Below are positions 1-8,624 of a DNA stretch of 64,000 nt, one piece after another. Position 1 is the stretch's first letter; every line of letters starts with the position of its first letter. This DNA comes from Megamonas sp. UBA1796 (lineage in GTDB: Bacteria; Bacillota; Negativicutes; Selenomonadales; Selenomonadaceae), in NCBI GenBank assembly GCA_002319795.1, contig DCFU01000052.1, positions 51,349-115,348 on the forward strand, in the 5' to 3' direction. The position numbers and the translations under genes are program-made. The notes under the pieces were generated by a model. The model was not told where the DNA came from, did not search any database, and saw nothing but the letters and a program-made list of their open reading frames with translations.

Positions 1-18
1 GGAATTATTTTAAAAATA

Positions 19-78
19 TAGTTGCAATAACAACTAACTGATGCTATACTGCATATAGTTGTTGTTGCAACTATATGC
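19..78 (+). promoter_or_regulatory. Promoter with two identical dyad operators
   Basis: A promoter TTGCAA (22-27), 17-bp spacer, TATACT (45-50) sits between two copies of TAGTTG-N6-CAACTA. The first copy (19-36) covers the -35 and the second (56-73) covers the expected start site. The second extends to 11-bp arms (51-61 and 68-78). The starts are 37 bp apart. The layout suits repression by one dimeric regulator. The regulator is not identified; the MarR-family gene 2.8 kb downstream is one candidate. Confidence 0.7.
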
Positions 79-104
79 AAATATTTTTACAGGGAGGATT
101 TTCT

Positions 105-1145
105 ATGATTATCGATTGTAATATGCATCATTTACCGGAAGACCTTTTCACAAATGAAAAGATTATGGAAGGCTTTTTGTCGACGGCACCGCGCAGCTTT
201 GGTGAAATTGCTACGCTTGAGATGCTGGCTTCTGGCAAGCAGCATCTGATACTTGAAAAGCCGCAAGGCTATCATAATCTCGATTATGTAGAGGGCGACT
301 ACTCCCTCGAAGCAAAACTTAAGGCAATGGATGATGCTGGCGTAGATAAAGGCCTGCTGCGTGTACCGGTCTGGCAGGAATGGCTGCGGCTCGATACCTG
401 CAAAATCGTGAATGATAATGCGGCAGATATGTGCAAGCGTTCGAATGGGCGCCTGTATGCAAATGCAGTCCTTCCACCATGGGGAGGGAAAGAGAATCTT
501 TATGAGCTTGAGCGCTGCATCAAGGAACTTGGCATGGTCGGCGTACAACTTGCCTGCCATTACGGCCAGCTTTATTTGGATGATGAAGCCTTTAAACCGT
601 ATCTTAAGGTTCTAAACGAGACAGGAGTGCCGATTATCGTACATCATACGCCGTTACCAGTTTATTGGCAGTCTATATATGAATTCACGAATCTGCGCCG
701 TGAATTTGGGCGTGTGGTCGATCAGGCTACAGCTCTTGGACGCGAACTTTTCAGCGGAATGTTTGAGGAATTCCCAAACCTTAAGTTCATTCATACGATG
801 TTTGGAGGTAACTGGTTTGCAAACCAGAATCTTACGACACCACATAAATCGAAGAAAAATGAAGTCTTGTCTCGTTTTGATACAACAGAAGCAGACCGTA
901 TCCAAAAATATCTTAAGAACAATATTTTCTACGATATGACACATCCGGCTTCCTGGGGCAAGGATCAAGTAGAATGTGCGGTCAAGGTCTGTGGTGCAGA
1001 TCATTTGCTTTTTGGCAGTTCTTTCCCCGTGGTTTACGGATGGATGTCATCGGGGGTTGATTTTGTCAAGAATCTCGATATAACGGAGGAACAACGCAAT
1101 CTCATCTTCCATGGAAATACAGAGCGTTTATTCAAGCTTGCTTAA
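105..1145 (+). CDS. Amidohydrolase-2 (ACMSD-like) family protein
   Basis: This 346-residue TIM-barrel protein resembles the amidohydrolase_2 family, which includes ACMSD-type and resorcylate-type decarboxylases. The start at 105 is chosen because AGGGAGG (91-97) lies just upstream; an in-frame start at 75 has no ribosome site. Visible features are the N-terminal D-C-N-M-H-H (residues 4-9), V-H-H-T-P with His180-181, F-I-H-T-M-F-G-G, and F-G-S-S-F-P (303-308). In typical members the first motif is DxHxH and the last contains Asp (GSDxP). Here Asn6 and Ser306 replace two expected metal ligands, so the metal site is unusual. An MFS carrier follows after a terminator, suggesting uptake and breakdown of a small carboxylic or aromatic acid. 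The substrate is unknown. Confidence 0.8.
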   Translation: MIIDCNMHHLPEDLFTNEKIMEGFLSTAPRSFGEIATLEMLASGKQHLILEKPQGYHNLDYVEGDYSLEAKLKAMDDAGVDKGLLRVPVWQEWLRLDTCKIVNDNAADMCKRSNGRLYANAVLPPWGGKENLYELERCIKELGMVGVQLACHYGQLYLDDEAFKPYLKVLNETGVPIIVHHTPLPVYWQSIYEFTNLRREFGRVVDQATALGRELFSGMFEEFPNLKFIHTMFGGNWFANQNLTTPHKSKKNEVLSRFDTTEADRIQKYLKNNIFYDMTHPASWGKDQVECAVKVCGADHLLFGSSFPVVYGWMSSGVDFVKNLDITEEQRNLIFHGNTERLFKLA

Positions 1146-1162
1146 AACAAAATAGATTTAGT

Positions 1163-1204
1163 AAAACGCTGGAAGAGAGCAGAAACTCTTTTCTAGTGTT
1201 TTTT
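1163..1204 (+). terminator. Intrinsic terminator
   Basis: A stem with arms 1164-1177 and 1187-1202, containing G-T pairs, ends in a T-run. It separates the amidohydrolase from the MFS gene and may allow partial read-through. Confidence 0.65.
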
Positions 1205-1227
1205 ATTAGATAGGAGTATAGATAATA

Positions 1228-2412
1228 ATGCAAAATCAAGTACAGGAAAAATTATGGAATACTAAATTTGTTTTCAGCTGTCTGGCGAATTTTTTCGCAT
1301 TTACAACGATGTATTATTTGATGTCGACGATTCCACTTTATACGACGCAGGTACTCTCTGGAGATAAAAGCGATGTCGGTGTCTTGTTTGCACTTTATGC
1401 ATTTGCAGGGGTGCTGGCGCGGCCGGTGGCCGGGTATGTGGTGGATCGCTCAGGGCGGATGAAGGTGGCATGGGGTTCGCTTTTACTGCTTTTTTTGGCA
1501 GTATTCGCTTATCATTGGGCAATTGGCCTCATGGCACTTTTTGTACTTCGTTTTGTGCACGGGGTTTTCTGGGGATTTTCCACGACCTCGCTTGCGACGG
1601 TTGCGACTGATGTCATTCCAGCAAAGCGCCGTGGTGAGGGAATCGGCTATTTTGGTTTGTCTATGTCTATCGCTATGCTGATTGGCCCATGGATGGGGCT
1701 CACTCTTTTGCAAACCTTCGATTATTCGGGTATGTTTTTAGCAGCGGCACTTATTGCGGCACTGGCTTGTGCCTGTTTGTTCGGTATCCATTACGAAGAA
1801 AAGACAATGAATGGTATGAAAAAGACCCGAGGATTTTTTGAAAAGAAGGTTTTGCCCTATGCGGGTATTGTATTTTTTATGGCTATCGGCTATAGTGCGA
1901 TTCTGTCCTTTATCGTGCTATTTTCGCAGGAAATAAATATCGGGAATGCCAGTGTTTTCTTTTTGGCAAATGCGGCCGGAGTTATTTTAAGCAGACCCTA
2001 CGCAGGAAAGATTATGGACCAAAAGGGTCCGGTTAGCATTATGTGTTTTGGTTTTTCCGCCTTTTTTATGACGTTCATTTGTCTCTATTTCACGCAGGGA
2101 ATGGTAATGTTCCTGATATCTGCTTTTTTGCTGGGTACCGGGTTTGGAATATTGTATTCTTTGTGTTTTGTACTGTCCATCAATGCTGTTGATATGACGC
2201 GGCGCGGTATGGCGAATGGTACGATTCTTACGGCATTTGACCTTGGTTTTGCGGTCGGGTCCATGGGGATGGGGGCAGTATCGATGATGACGGGATTACG
2301 TTCGATGTATCTAATCTGTGCATTCATAGCACTGATTCCGTTAGGAATTTTTTATATCAGTGATATGCGCCATCATGGAGTGAAAACGAATGCGGTAAAA
2401 GAAAATTTATAA
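1228..2412 (+). CDS. MFS transporter
   Basis: A 394-residue major facilitator with about twelve hydrophobic segments. The loop between segments 2 and 3 carries the family signature G-Y-V-V-D-R-S-G-R (residues 69-77), and the N-terminal half has a G-P-W-M-G segment typical of drug/sugar-efflux-type MFS proteins. The ribosome site AGGAG (1212-1216) fits the ATG at 1228. It follows the amidohydrolase in the same direction, so it may import that enzyme's substrate or export its product. The substrate cannot be told from sequence. Confidence 0.85.
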   Translation: MQNQVQEKLWNTKFVFSCLANFFAFTTMYYLMSTIPLYTTQVLSGDKSDVGVLFALYAFAGVLARPVAGYVVDRSGRMKVAWGSLLLLFLAVFAYHWAIGLMALFVLRFVHGVFWGFSTTSLATVATDVIPAKRRGEGIGYFGLSMSIAMLIGPWMGLTLLQTFDYSGMFLAAALIAALACACLFGIHYEEKTMNGMKKTRGFFEKKVLPYAGIVFFMAIGYSAILSFIVLFSQEINIGNASVFFLANAAGVILSRPYAGKIMDQKGPVSIMCFGFSAFFMTFICLYFTQGMVMFLISAFLLGTGFGILYSLCFVLSINAVDMTRRGMANGTILTAFDLGFAVGSMGMGAVSMMTGLRSMYLICAFIALIPLGIFYISDMRHHGVKTNAVKENL

Positions 2413-2468
2413 ATAAGATTTTCTAACAAGTTTGACAAATTATATAATAATAAGGTGGTATGATGTAT

Positions 2469-2693
2469 ATGAGAAAATTCGTTTCTTTGCTTTTGCTTAT
2501 AACTTTTTTGATATTGACAATCACAGGGATACAGATGCTTTTGCCGCATTTGCATGGAGCCGAAAGCGGAGGTATGCCGTTTTATCCCAAAGGGCTACAT
2601 GAATATGCCAGCTTTTTATTCATCGCAGCTAGTGGGATACATGTTTTTTTCAATCGAAAAGCGTTGGCATCATATGTAAAACAATTATTTTAA
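2469..2693 (+). CDS. Small DUF4405-like membrane protein
   Basis: A 74-residue protein with two hydrophobic segments (about residues 4-24 and 42-58). Histidines lie near each (P-H-L-H and S-G-I-H), and F-N-R-K-A-L follows the second. This resembles the half-length DUF4405 family, whose members look like cytochrome-b-type haem membrane proteins; haem binding here is inference. Two in-frame ATGs lie upstream (2460, 2463); 2469 is preferred because AAGGTGG (2452-2458) is 10 bases away. It stands 56 bases after the MFS gene. Confidence 0.6.
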   Translation: MRKFVSLLLLITFLILTITGIQMLLPHLHGAESGGMPFYPKGLHEYASFLFIAASGIHVFFNRKALASYVKQLF

Positions 2694-2844
2694 AGAAGTG
2701 TTGCTTGGAAGCGTGCCGCTATTGTAAAATGGTTCTCGGCAGAAGTTACAAAATAAAAGTAATAACTTAGACTGGGCAAAACTTCATACATAGCTAAATA
2801 AAGCAACGTAAATCGTAATCACATTATTACCTAAAATTAAAGTG

Positions 2845-2861
2845 GTATGTTTGAAACATAC
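2845..2861. promoter_or_regulatory. Palindromic candidate MarR operator
   Basis: The perfect dyad GTATGTT-N3-AACATAC lies 30 bp before the TTG start of the MarR gene, as expected for an autoregulatory operator. It differs from the TAGTTG dyads at 19-78. Confidence 0.55.
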
Positions 2862-2891
2862 GGAATATATAACTTATTGGAGGGATGATTT

Positions 2892-3323
2892 TTGAAAACG
2901 GAACATCTTGGAAAGCACATATCACTGTTGTATCGCCAAAGTCAGATTTATTTCAATGCAGAATTAAAAAAATATCAGTTGGGTAGTGGTCAATACATCT
3001 TCCTGTTGAGTTTGTTGGAAAATGAAGGAATCAATCAGGAACAACTTGCCGATATTGTAAAAATTGATAAAACCACGACAGCTAGGGCTGTTGCTAAACT
3101 CGAATATGCGGGTTACCTAACGCGCGAGACCAGCCTGGAAGACCACCGTGCCTATATCCTGCATTCAACAGAAAAAGCTCGGAGCATCGCTAAGGTTCTT
3201 GGCAAAATCCTTGATCAATGGAATGATTCCATGTTTGCTGATTTCACAGCAGCAGATAAACTTAGCCTGCGCCGGCTGCTCGACCGTGCAATTGGAAACA
3301 TCTTAGCCAGCAGTACAAAATGA
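2892..3323 (+). CDS. MarR-family transcriptional regulator
   Basis: A 143-residue winged-helix dimer regulator. The central region contains Q-E-Q-L-A-D-I-V-K-I-D-K-T-T, the recognition helix, followed by a wing with L-E-D-H-R-A-Y, close to the MarR D-x-R motif. Translation starts at TTG (2892) after GGAGGG (2879-2884); no ATG fits. A dyad just upstream suggests autoregulation. The stop overlaps an ATG (ATGA, 3320-3323) that opens only a short reading frame, as though a coupled downstream target gene has decayed. The ligand is unknown. Confidence 0.85.
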   Translation: MKTEHLGKHISLLYRQSQIYFNAELKKYQLGSGQYIFLLSLLENEGINQEQLADIVKIDKTTTARAVAKLEYAGYLTRETSLEDHRAYILHSTEKARSIAKVLGKILDQWNDSMFADFTAADKLSLRRLLDRAIGNILASSTK

Positions 3324-3412
3324 ATGAAATTGCCACAAAGCCACTTGGTTATGCGATTTGCTAGGTCATCATCCTATTCCTATGACGATGGCAGATGGGA
3401 TAAGTTAGGTAT
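3320..3412 (+). pseudogene. Remnant of a gene coupled to marR
   Basis: An ATG overlapping the MarR stop opens a 14-codon frame starting M-N-E-I-A-T-K-P-L-G and ending in TAG at 3362. The next in-frame codons are hydrophobic (V-I-I-L-F-L) before a second stop. Another frame then reads M-T-M-A-D-G-I-S before a stop. This looks like the broken start of a membrane-protein gene, the usual partner of a MarR regulator. It could also be chance; confidence is low. Confidence 0.3.
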
Positions 3413-3465
3413 CGGTTTTTTTTACGCAGATTTTGGGCTGGGGCGGGGAGCTTTTTCTTACGTGG

Positions 3466-5196
3466 TTATTCCTCTGCATCGTTGCGGATTTCGGTATCGT
3501 AGTCCCTGCCCTGAATCATGCGCAGGCGTGAGGCATCGAAGGCTGGATTGACGATACTTTTTGAGGTATCATACTCCATGGTGTGGATATCTGCGAGATC
3601 GAGCAGGGTATGGATGATATCATCGGTCATATAGGGGCGGTCTACGGCACCTCTTATAGCGGCCCATTTTTGTGGATAAGCGGACTTGAAGCTGTCCGAG
3701 GCCCAGAAGATCATGGGAATTTCCAGCATATAGTGATTGGGATTTTCTTCGACATGTCCCGCGAAGCTGCTGCCGTTGGCGAAGAGCGTTTCCCCATGGT
3801 CGGGCAGGAAGATGAGAAGCGTATTGGTATCGCGGAATTTATCGATGATACCGCTTACGATATAGTCATTATAATAGATGGCATTATCGTATTGGGCGAT
3901 TTCCGTACGTTGTTCTTCCGAAAGATCGCGGTGAATGTCATCCTTGGTAAATTTTGAGAATATATAGGGGAAGCGCATATAGTAAAGACTGTGCTCGCCC
4001 ATGAGATGCAGCACATAAAAATTTTTTTCTCCGGCTTGGAGCAAGGCATCGTCAAGCATGGGAAAGAGCTCTTCATCCAGCGACCCAAAATCTTCATGGG
4101 ATTCGCGCATGCGCGTGAAATCGTGTACCTGACTGCGCCGGGCGAATAGTTGTGCGGCGTTGCCCCAGATGCCGGAGCTTTCCTGATTCGAAAGCCAGTG
4201 CGTCTTATAGCCCGCGGTATTCATTACATCAATGAGGTTGTTATAGGTGTACCACTCCTGTTCGGATTCGGCATCGTGGAATGTAAAGAGCTCCCGCAGT
4301 ACGGCTACAGTCGTGGAGTGGGGGCTTACGCAATCTGTGAAGACAGCAAGCTCACCTTTTTTTTGCATATTATCAAGGTTTGGCGTATTTTCGAGTGCGT
4401 AGCCATAGAGATGCATATGATGGCGGTTCGTTGATTCGCCGAGGATGCATACGATGTTGGGAATGGTACTTTTGTTTTCTGTAAGCTGCAGGTCATTGGC
4501 CATTTTTTCCTCAAGGTTTTCATAGGCACGCAGATTTTTGGCCGCTATCTGCGCTGCATTGTATACCTGCAGCGCGGGTATATCCAGTGAATGGTTGATG
4601 ATAAATGGTTTGCAGGAATTCCAAAGTACTGTACCGGAAACAGTGCCTGTGAGCAATACCAGCAAAACCAGACGGTTCTGCATACGGCGCGGCAGCGGCA
4701 AACCGCGTGAAAAAATATAACGATGCGTGCCGTATACAGTGAGCAGAAATGCCAGAAACGCCAGCAAACCCTTCCAGCCTACATACATCAGAAGGAATTC
4801 GCGTGCTTCCTGCGGATTTGTTTCCAGCATGGCGGTGAGAACGCCTGCACCGGCCAGAGAGCCGTAGTTATAGATGGAAAAGACCTCCATACCCCAAAGG
4901 AGGCCGCTTAATAGAAAGGAAAGATAAACGAAAAAACGCCGCAGCCGGTAAAATGGAAGCATATCAATAAGGATGGCATAGAGTACGATACCGGCGAACA
5001 GGAATATGCCGTCCAGCAGCAGTATGTGGATTTGTTCCAGCTGATAGGTATGATAAAGCGACCAGAATATGGTGAAGTAGTTGAACAAAAATAGTCCTAA
5101 AATGAAGCCGATATATCTTTCTACGCTGCGTTGTGCCTTGCTGGCAGTGCGCAGGAAAAATCTTTTGGCTGGAATCTTCCACCGCTTATATTGCAT
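3466..5196 (-). CDS. Lipid A/core phosphoethanolamine transferase-like sulfatase-fold enzyme
   Basis: A 576-residue inner-membrane enzyme with about five N-terminal hydrophobic helices (to about residue 190) and a periplasmic alkaline-phosphatase-fold domain. It resembles the EptA/CptA family, which moves phosphoethanolamine from phosphatidylethanolamine to lipopolysaccharide. Visible motifs are I-L-G-E-S-T (metal-binding Glu and nucleophile Thr), L-Y-G-Y, M-G-E-H and L-P-D-H-G-E (metal ligands). Length fits the family (about 540-580). GAAGGG lies 7 bases before the ATG. LPS modification usually lowers binding of cationic peptides such as polymyxin. The acceptor sugar cannot be assigned. It implies an outer membrane. 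Confidence 0.85.
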   Translation of the reverse strand: MQYKRWKIPAKRFFLRTASKAQRSVERYIGFILGLFLFNYFTIFWSLYHTYQLEQIHILLLDGIFLFAGIVLYAILIDMLPFYRLRRFFVYLSFLLSGLLWGMEVFSIYNYGSLAGAGVLTAMLETNPQEAREFLLMYVGWKGLLAFLAFLLTVYGTHRYIFSRGLPLPRRMQNRLVLLVLLTGTVSGTVLWNSCKPFIINHSLDIPALQVYNAAQIAAKNLRAYENLEEKMANDLQLTENKSTIPNIVCILGESTNRHHMHLYGYALENTPNLDNMQKKGELAVFTDCVSPHSTTVAVLRELFTFHDAESEQEWYTYNNLIDVMNTAGYKTHWLSNQESSGIWGNAAQLFARRSQVHDFTRMRESHEDFGSLDEELFPMLDDALLQAGEKNFYVLHLMGEHSLYYMRFPYIFSKFTKDDIHRDLSEEQRTEIAQYDNAIYYNDYIVSGIIDKFRDTNTLLIFLPDHGETLFANGSSFAGHVEENPNHYMLEIPMIFWASDSFKSAYPQKWAAIRGAVDRPYMTDDIIHTLLDLADIHTMEYDTSKSIVNPAFDASRLRMIQGRDYDTEIRNDAEE

Positions 5197-5429
5197 ATGG
5201 CAACCCTTCTATAAATATTGAATGATAGGAACTATGAATTCAGGCATTCTGCTGGCTTGAACCAGCGGTTCTTATAGTAAAATTTTTCAGATATCCTAAA
5301 TATAGCAATGTTATACGTATATGTCAAAGTATACTGAAAAGTATATGTGTCGTTTTTTTCTGCTTGCCTCATCTTGCTGGTATATGCCATAATGAAGAAA
5401 AGGTGAAGGAACGGGAGGTACCATGTATT

Positions 5430-5606
5430 ATGGAAAAGGATACATTGAAACGGGCGGGAAAAGCCATATCGTCCTTTTGTGAAGGTTTTTTTGACACTGC
5501 AGGCCTTGGCTGCTGTGGATTGGAGGTACCGGCGGAGGACATGAAGAAACTGAAAAAAATGCGGGAGTCTGCCGGAAAGGAAAAAACAGAGAAGCAACAG
5601 CCATAG
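5430..5606 (+). CDS. Small conserved-looking hypothetical protein
   Basis: A 58-residue charged protein, not recognised. It has an N-terminal helix, a G-L-G-C-C-G-L-E-V-P segment with paired cysteines (about residues 27-36), and a Lys/Glu-rich tail. The ATG at 5430 lies 10 bases after GGGAGGT (5413-5419); an overlapping ATG at 5423 opens only a short different frame. The flavin-oxidoreductase gene follows 51 bases later, so the two may be co-transcribed. Adjacent cysteines could be redox active or bind metal; this is inference. Confidence 0.5.
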   Translation: MEKDTLKRAGKAISSFCEGFFDTAGLGCCGLEVPAEDMKKLKKMRESAGKEKTEKQQP

Positions 5607-5657
5607 CTGAAGCTGGCGGCTGCTTTTATTACTTTATTGTGGAAGGAAGGATAGCCT

Positions 5658-6131
5658 GTGTTTGATCAAATGCGCCGGAAGGACCGGGCGATATCTCTGG
5701 AGGAAATAAAGGAGATTTTGTTTTGTGGGGAATATGGAATATTGTCCACAATGGGAGAAGATGGCTGGCCATATGGCGTACCAGTAAATTTTGCCTATGA
5801 TGGGGAAAATGTATATTTCCATTCTACCTGCGCGATGAGCCACCGGAATGCAAATATCGCATATTTGTCCAGAGTGTGTTTTACGGTGGTCGGGGATACG
5901 CAGCTTTTGCCGGAAAAATTCTCAACGAAATATGAAAGTGCGATGGTTTTTGGTGAAGCTGCGGTGGTGGAGGATTTCGCCGAAAAAAAGGCAATCTTAG
6001 AAATGCTTGTGGAAAAATATGCACCGGATTTTTGCGAAAGCGGTGCTGCCTATATTGTAAAGGCCTGTGGACAGACGGAGATATATAAGATAACGCCGGA
6101 GAAAATCACTGGCAAGGCACGACGGAAATAG
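5658..6131 (+). CDS. Pyridoxamine 5'-phosphate oxidase-fold flavoprotein (NimA-like)
   Basis: A 157-residue split-barrel protein. The opening D-R-A-I-S-L-E-E-I and the segment G-I-L-S-T-M-G-E-D-G-W-P-Y-G-V-P-V-N are typical of the FMN-binding group that includes nitroimidazole-resistance proteins (Nim). Nim proteins reduce 5-nitroimidazoles to harmless amines in anaerobes; actual resistance cannot be read from sequence. The start is GTG at 5658, 7 bases after AAGGAAGG (5643-5650). A strong terminator follows at once. Confidence 0.8.
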   Translation: MFDQMRRKDRAISLEEIKEILFCGEYGILSTMGEDGWPYGVPVNFAYDGENVYFHSTCAMSHRNANIAYLSRVCFTVVGDTQLLPEKFSTKYESAMVFGEAAVVEDFAEKKAILEMLVEKYAPDFCESGAAYIVKACGQTEIYKITPEKITGKARRK

Positions 6132-6169
6132 CAAAAGCCGCCTGGTAATCTATGCCAGGCGGCTTTTGC
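6131..6169. terminator. Bidirectional terminator
   Basis: Perfect 15-bp arms (6131-6145 and 6155-6169) with a 9-base loop and A/T-rich flanks lie between the convergent flavoprotein and symporter genes. It can serve both strands. Confidence 0.85.
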
Positions 6170-6179
6170 TGTTTCGGGC

Positions 6180-7607
6180 CTATGTATTTTCTTTAGCGAG
6201 TTCTTCTGGTAGTTTTTCGTTCTTATTTTCTAATTTCTTTTTTTGTCCGATGATAGTGCCTGGCAACAGGAGCAGGAAGCTCACCGTGAGGCCAATAAAA
6301 AGCGGGTTGATGGGAGAGCGGAGGATGGCAGCGAGGATAGCGGTGAGGGTGCTCAGCAGCATGGAGGCGACCGTCCAGCCTCGGGCGGCGCGCTGTGGAG
6401 CAAATACGGCGAGTGTGAGGGGCAGGAAAATGCCGCCACCACGCAGTGCCATGGACATATAGTTCCAAAAAAGCACCTGTGAGCCTTCGTTCAGTATCGC
6501 AATACAGGAGGCCAGCAACATGACGCCAAGGATTACAAGGCGGTTAAGCCGCAGCAGAGAACGGCTGCTCTTGATTTTCAAGAACCCTGCGAGGATATCC
6601 TTGGACACCATTGTGCCGATGCCCAGTGAAAGCCCGCCGATGGAGCCGATGAGGGACAGCATAATGCCGCCCATGGCGATGCCGCCAACCCATACTGGCT
6701 GGTATTGCAGCAGATAAGTTGGCAGTACGAGGATGGGCAGTATATCGGGCTGTACGGTATGCATGAACATACCAATCGCTGCACAGGGCAGGCCTACGGG
6801 GATTACGATGAGGGCTGCCGTGAAAGCGCCCACGGCGGCGGTACGCGGATTTGAAGCCGAAAAAATTGCCTGTATATAGGTTTGCGTGCAGAGGATGCCT
6901 ACAATCAGTGCGAGCAGGTTGGCCAGTGAAGTGCCTACGCCTTGGCCAAACAGACTGTACCAGGGAAAAGCTGCCAGAGTGGCTGCTAGTGCGGGCGAAG
7001 TATGCAGTGACCAAAACGCCGAGCTACCGGCGATAAAGAGACTCGTCCAGATAACGGCCATTTTCAGTATACCGCCGACACCGGCGCTGCGCATGCCGCC
7101 AAAGAAAACATAGCTGGCTACAAGCAGGATGAGCACGCATGCGGCGCCCCAGGAGGGAATACCGAGTATAGCTGAGATCATCTGTATTCCCGGCAGGCAG
7201 CTTGCTACCGCACTGAAGAGAATGCCCAGTGAAGAAACAACACTGGAAATTGAGCCTGCAGATTTGCCATAGTTTAGTACAAGATACTGCGGGATGGTTT
7301 CCAGCGCTGTCCTGCGCAGTGGACGTGCGTAAAAGAGTCCCATGAGAATAAAGCTGATGCCGGAACCAAGGGTAAACCACCAGGCGGAGAGCCCCAGGGT
7401 ATAAGCCATTTGAGCCGTGCCTACGGTAGCTCCGCCGCCAACCGCAGTTCCGGCAATGCCGCCGGCGACAATCGTCACGCCGGCAGCGCGCCCGCCCAGA
7501 CTGTAAGCCTCAGCGGATTTGACTGAGCGGGCCGCATACAGGCCGCCGCTAATGACGATGGCAATCGTGGAGAGCATGATTACCAGATGCAGAAAAGAAA
7601 GTTCCAT
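6180..7607 (-). CDS. Sodium:solute symporter family protein
   Basis: A 475-residue SSS-family permease with about thirteen hydrophobic segments. After the first helix it has S-V-K-S-A-E-A-Y-S-L-G-G-R, the family hallmark, followed by a glycine-rich second helix. PanF, PutP and related carriers co-transport sodium with vitamins, amino acids or organic acids; the substrate here is unknown. GGGAGGT precedes the ATG. It is divergent from the LysR regulator, which may sense the same compound. Confidence 0.85.
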   Translation of the reverse strand: MELSFLHLVIMLSTIAIVISGGLYAARSVKSAEAYSLGGRAAGVTIVAGGIAGTAVGGGATVGTAQMAYTLGLSAWWFTLGSGISFILMGLFYARPLRRTALETIPQYLVLNYGKSAGSISSVVSSLGILFSAVASCLPGIQMISAILGIPSWGAACVLILLVASYVFFGGMRSAGVGGILKMAVIWTSLFIAGSSAFWSLHTSPALAATLAAFPWYSLFGQGVGTSLANLLALIVGILCTQTYIQAIFSASNPRTAAVGAFTAALIVIPVGLPCAAIGMFMHTVQPDILPILVLPTYLLQYQPVWVGGIAMGGIMLSLIGSIGGLSLGIGTMVSKDILAGFLKIKSSRSLLRLNRLVILGVMLLASCIAILNEGSQVLFWNYMSMALRGGGIFLPLTLAVFAPQRAARGWTVASMLLSTLTAILAAILRSPINPLFIGLTVSFLLLLPGTIIGQKKKLENKNEKLPEELAKENT

Positions 7608-7664
7608 AGATATATGATACCTCCCGATTGACAGAAAAAGAAAGTTACCCTAGAATTATAACAA

Positions 7665-7676
7665 ATACGAAAGTAT
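7665..7676. promoter_or_regulatory. Candidate LysR-type site in divergent promoter region
   Basis: The short dyad ATAC-N4-GTAT lies in the 129-bp gap between the symporter and lysR genes. LysR proteins bind AT-rich imperfect dyads in such gaps. The match is short and could be chance. Confidence 0.3.
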
Positions 7677-7736
7677 ATTAAAAATATTTATTTAGATAGC
7701 TTAATATATGTTTTTCGAATATAAAGGAGGTATCCT

Positions 7737-8624
7737 ATGGATTTGCGTCAGCTTAAATACTTTTTGGCCGTGGCAGAAGAGGGACTCATCGTCAAAGCTG
7801 CTGAACGTCTGCATATTACGCAGCCGCCGCTGAGCCAGCAGCTTATGCTGCTGGAAAAAGAGCTTGGTACCCGGCTTTTCATCCGCAGTAAAAAGCATAT
7901 CCAGCTCACGGCGAGCGGCTGTATTCTGCAGCGCCGTGCCGGGCAGGTGCTGGAGCTTATGAAGGCTACGGTGAATGAGATACAGGAGGCCACAGATGGC
8001 ATCAGCGGGCGGCTCTCCATCGGTGTCATTACATCCTTTGGCGGGGCACTGCTGCCCAAACATATTGCTGCGTTCCACCAGCAGTATCCAGGCGTTACCT
8101 TCGATTTGCATCAGGGAGATACGCAGAAAATAACTGAACTGCTTAAAATAGGCATCATTGAAATCGGTTTTGTGCGGTTTCCTTTCGATATGGAGATCTG
8201 TGAGTCTGTTATTTTACCTAAGGAGGCCATGCTGCTGGCGGCGAATATGGATATATTACGCAGCGAGGCAGATACCGTGCCTTTTTTCAGGCTGAAAGGC
8301 TTGCCGCTGCTTCTTCATAAGCGTCATGTAGCCATGGTGACGCAGCAATGCCATGCGTATGGCTTTGAACCCTATATCCTTTGCACGAGTGATGATATTT
8401 TTCCTTTGCTGCACTGGGCCAGGGCAGGACTGGGTATCGCGGTTGTGCCGGAATCAGCGAGGAGCTTTTCCAGCGGACGATCTCTGCGGTTTTATCATAC
8501 AGAGCCTTCGGCACTTACGACAACGAGTGCGCTTATATATGCGAGAAACCAGCCGCTGTCAGCCGCAGCCATGCATTTTATGACCTTGTTCAAAACAGAC
8601 AGAAAGAAGGAAAACAATGCATAG
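7737..8624 (+). CDS. LysR-family transcriptional regulator
   Basis: A 295-residue regulator. The N-terminal winged helix opens M-D-L-R-Q-L-K-Y-F-L-A-V-A-E-E-G and contains A-E-R-L-H-I-T-Q-P-P-L-S-Q-Q, the family HTH. Residues from about 90 form the periplasmic-binding-protein-like effector domain. AGGAGGT stands before the ATG. It is divergent from the symporter, its likely target. Its 3' end overlaps alkD by 8 bases (8617-8624), so both are probably translated from one message. Confidence 0.9.
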   Translation: MDLRQLKYFLAVAEEGLIVKAAERLHITQPPLSQQLMLLEKELGTRLFIRSKKHIQLTASGCILQRRAGQVLELMKATVNEIQEATDGISGRLSIGVITSFGGALLPKHIAAFHQQYPGVTFDLHQGDTQKITELLKIGIIEIGFVRFPFDMEICESVILPKEAMLLAANMDILRSEADTVPFFRLKGLPLLLHKRHVAMVTQQCHAYGFEPYILCTSDDIFPLLHWARAGLGIAVVPESARSFSSGRSLRFYHTEPSALTTTSALIYARNQPLSAAAMHFMTLFKTDRKKENNA

